From an uncultured Elusimicrobia bacterium (lineage in GTDB: Bacteria; Elusimicrobiota; Elusimicrobia; Elusimicrobiales; Elusimicrobiaceae): a stretch of DNA of 6,214 nt. Positions 5,071-6,214 of this stretch are shown here, in pieces (positions within the stretch are counted from its first letter, which is position 1; each line of letters starts with the position of its first letter). Under the pieces are notes generated by a model. It was not told where the DNA came from. It was given only the letters and a program-made list of their open reading frames with translations, and did not search any database. The stretch lies in contig CALYRQ010000059.1 of the NCBI GenBank assembly GCA_945483375.1, forward strand, positions 1-6,214. The letters are read 5' to 3'. The translations under genes and the position numbers were made by a program.

Positions 5071-5373
5071 TTACAGTCCCGCGCCTAAAAAAGTTTGTGC
5101 GGCTTGGGTGGCGAGCAGGTAGGCGTGCCAGCAGGCGACGGCCAAGTAAACGCCGATGAGCAAAAGAACCACGGTGTAAATCCATTTTGCGGCCGTGCCG
5201 ATGAGTTTGGAGCCCCATACGGCGGGCAGTGCAAACGGCCCGAGGATGACGGCCAGCAGAATAATGCCGGAATGGGAGTATAAGAACCCCGTACCGGGTT
5301 TTAAACTTTTTCCGCAACGGCGGCAGAAGTTATCGGTTTCGTCACAGAGGCTGTAGCATTTGGGGCAGTTCAT
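5071..5373 (-). CDS. Small zinc-ribbon membrane protein of unknown function
   Basis: This 100-residue protein has no recognised function. The N-terminus is a classic short zinc ribbon, Cys3-x-x-Cys6 (CPKC) and Cys17-x-x-Cys20 (CRRC) with a Gly-Lys-Ser after it, expected to bind one zinc in the cytoplasm. Two hydrophobic segments follow, about 34-53 (GIILLAVILGPFALPAVWG) and about 62-88 (TAAKWIYTVVLLLIGVYLAVA onward), ending in a short tail. This zinc ribbon plus two-helix layout is common among small uncharacterised bacterial membrane proteins. Its ATG overlaps the TGA of the upstream rel gene (ATGA), with AAGGGGA about 8 nt before it, so the two are translationally coupled. That makes a functional connection with alarmone signalling possible, but nothing in the protein itself shows one. 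The two CxxC motifs and the overlap argue that it is a real gene. Confidence 0.85.
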   Translation of the reverse strand: MNCPKCYSLCDETDNFCRRCGKSLKPGTGFLYSHSGIILLAVILGPFALPAVWGSKLIGTAAKWIYTVVLLLIGVYLAVACWHAYLLATQAAQTFLGAGL

Positions 5374-6214
5374 AATTCAATCCCCTTACTGCGCAGGAAA
5401 CGTTTGATGTGGCTGCGCGCGCCCGCGGTTTTAGCAAATTCAAGCCAGTCGCGCTTGGGCTGTCCGTTTTTGCGGGTGATGATTTCGCACACGTCGCCCG
5501 TTTTAAAGGCGTAGTCCATGCGTACCATGCGGTTGTTTACTTTGGCGCCTACGTAATGGTCGCCGATGTCGGTATGGATGGCGTAGGCAAAATCAATGGG
5601 GGTGGAGCCTTCCGGCAGGGATTTTACGTCCGCGCGCGGCGTGAATACGAAAATCTGCTGCAGGTTGACGTCCGTTTTGAACCCTTCCAAAAATTCGCGC
5701 GGGGCGGTTAAATCCTGCTGCCATTCAATCCAGCGGCGGATCCAGTTGATTTTTTCGTCAAAGTTTTTGTCCTGCTTTACGCCGCCCATTTTGTACCGCC
5801 AGTGCGCCGCGATACCGTATTCGCAGGTGCGGTGCATTTCTTCGGTGCGGATTTGAATTTCGATAATGTCCCCGGTAGGCGACAGTACCGTGGTGTGGAT
5901 GCTTTGGTACATGTTGGCTTTGGGGGTGGCGATGTAGTCGGTAAACGTACCGGCGATGGGTTTAAATACGTTGTGCACAATGCCGAGCGCTTTATAACAG
6001 TCGGACAAATTTTTGGTAATAATGCGCACGCCCAGCGAATCCTGGATTTCCGCAAATGTACAATGGTGTTTTTGCATTTTGCGGTAAATGGAATAATAAT
6101 TTTTGGCACGCGCCAAAATGCGGTACTCCATTTTGCCCGCAGTTAAAGCCGGTTCCAAATGTTTTTTAAAGTTGTCGAGCGCGGCCTGGCGGTCGGCGGT
6201 GCGGGCTTCCACTT
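5370..6214 (-). CDS. rel: RelA/SpoT-type (p)ppGpp synthetase, N-terminus outside window, ends after TGS domain
   Basis: This is an alarmone synthetase that transfers pyrophosphate from ATP to GDP/GTP under starvation. The 280 visible residues contain the synthetase domain: R35-A-K37 with YYSIYRKMQ, EIQDSLGVRII (Asp58, probable metal ligand), NMYQSIHTTV (Tyr102, guanine stacking in the family), and IIEIQIRTEEMHR with Glu118 as second catalytic acidic residue, then EYGIAAHWRYK. A TGS domain follows (about 187-247: IFVFTPRADVKSLPEGSTPIDFAYAIHTDIG). The protein stops 33 residues later, just after WLEFAKTAGARSHIKRFL, so the helical, zinc-finger and ACT domains of long Rel proteins are missing. The frame is open to the window edge; an HD hydrolase domain would lie upstream and is not visible. 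The usual RxKD/ExDD motif reads TFTD (89-92). The stop overlaps the start of the zinc-ribbon gene. Confidence 0.93.
   Translation of the reverse strand, partial: VEARTADRQAALDNFKKHLEPALTAGKMEYRILARAKNYYSIYRKMQKHHCTFAEIQDSLGVRIITKNLSDCYKALGIVHNVFKPIAGTFTDYIATPKANMYQSIHTTVLSPTGDIIEIQIRTEEMHRTCEYGIAAHWRYKMGGVKQDKNFDEKINWIRRWIEWQQDLTAPREFLEGFKTDVNLQQIFVFTPRADVKSLPEGSTPIDFAYAIHTDIGDHYVGAKVNNRMVRMDYAFKTGDVCEIITRKNGQPKRDWLEFAKTAGARSHIKRFLRSKGIEL

Noticed and set aside
5061..5082. GCGGGA / TCCCGC inverted repeat over the stop of the zinc-ribbon gene as a terminator
   Set aside because: Only 6 bp with a 10-nt loop, overlapping the stop codon and with no T run after it on either strand.
6198..6212. 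GTG at 6212 as the true start of the Rel protein
   Set aside because: The frame is open to the window edge, no ribosome site can be seen, and Rel proteins normally have an HD domain before the synthetase. The gene is treated as cut by the window.

Overview
The window looks like a chromosomal segment of an Elusimicrobiota bacterium, probably a gut-type lineage. This is an inference from gene style, not from a marker gene. The main clue is two related single-gene type IV pilin-like cassettes (one complete, one only a C-terminus) with GFTLIELL leaders, scattered among housekeeping genes. Expansion of such stand-alone pilin genes is, as far as I recall, a trait of Elusimicrobium and its relatives. 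Moderate GC, tight operons, GatCAB-type transamidation and a bacterial POT transporter fit but do not prove it. No insertion sequences, phage genes, tRNA or rRNA genes or CRISPR arrays were seen.

Layout: positions 1-90 are the last 29 codons of a pilin-like gene whose start lies outside the window. A 13-bp bidirectional terminator (95-125) separates it from a convergent small membrane protein (150-497, minus strand) with a Cys-rich head and a CD225/dispanin-like core. A short AT-rich divergent region (498-602) leads into a tightly overlapping plus-strand operon: gatC (603-884), gatA (884-2299) and a Nudix hydrolase (2296-2745). Positions 2746-3078 hold no convincing protein gene. They contain a 15-bp perfect hairpin, then an approximately 100-nt imperfect long hairpin that folds better as a minus-strand RNA (candidate structured ncRNA), then a pilin leader region with a T12 run between two identical GTAAGGGGG motifs. 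The complete pilin-like gene follows (3079-3555), then a strong bidirectional terminator (3569-3598).

The right-hand part is on the minus strand. Reading in transcription order it has a RelA/SpoT-type alarmone synthetase, cut off by the window edge at its N-terminus but ending naturally right after the TGS domain (6214-5370). A small zinc-ribbon membrane protein (5373-5071) overlaps its stop by 4 nt, and a POT-family proton-coupled peptide transporter follows (4999-3614).

How the genes relate: GatC and GatA are two of the three subunits of the tRNA-dependent amidotransferase; GatB must be elsewhere. The Nudix protein is translationally coupled to them and may clean up dinucleoside polyphosphates or other nucleotides. 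The Rel protein (amino-acid starvation signalling) and the peptide importer lie on the same strand, but the 71-nt gap before the transporter leaves room for a separate promoter. The most interesting items are the candidate minus-strand RNA, the C-terminally short Rel with an atypical TFTD motif coupled to a zinc-ribbon membrane protein, and the T12 tract in front of the pilin.
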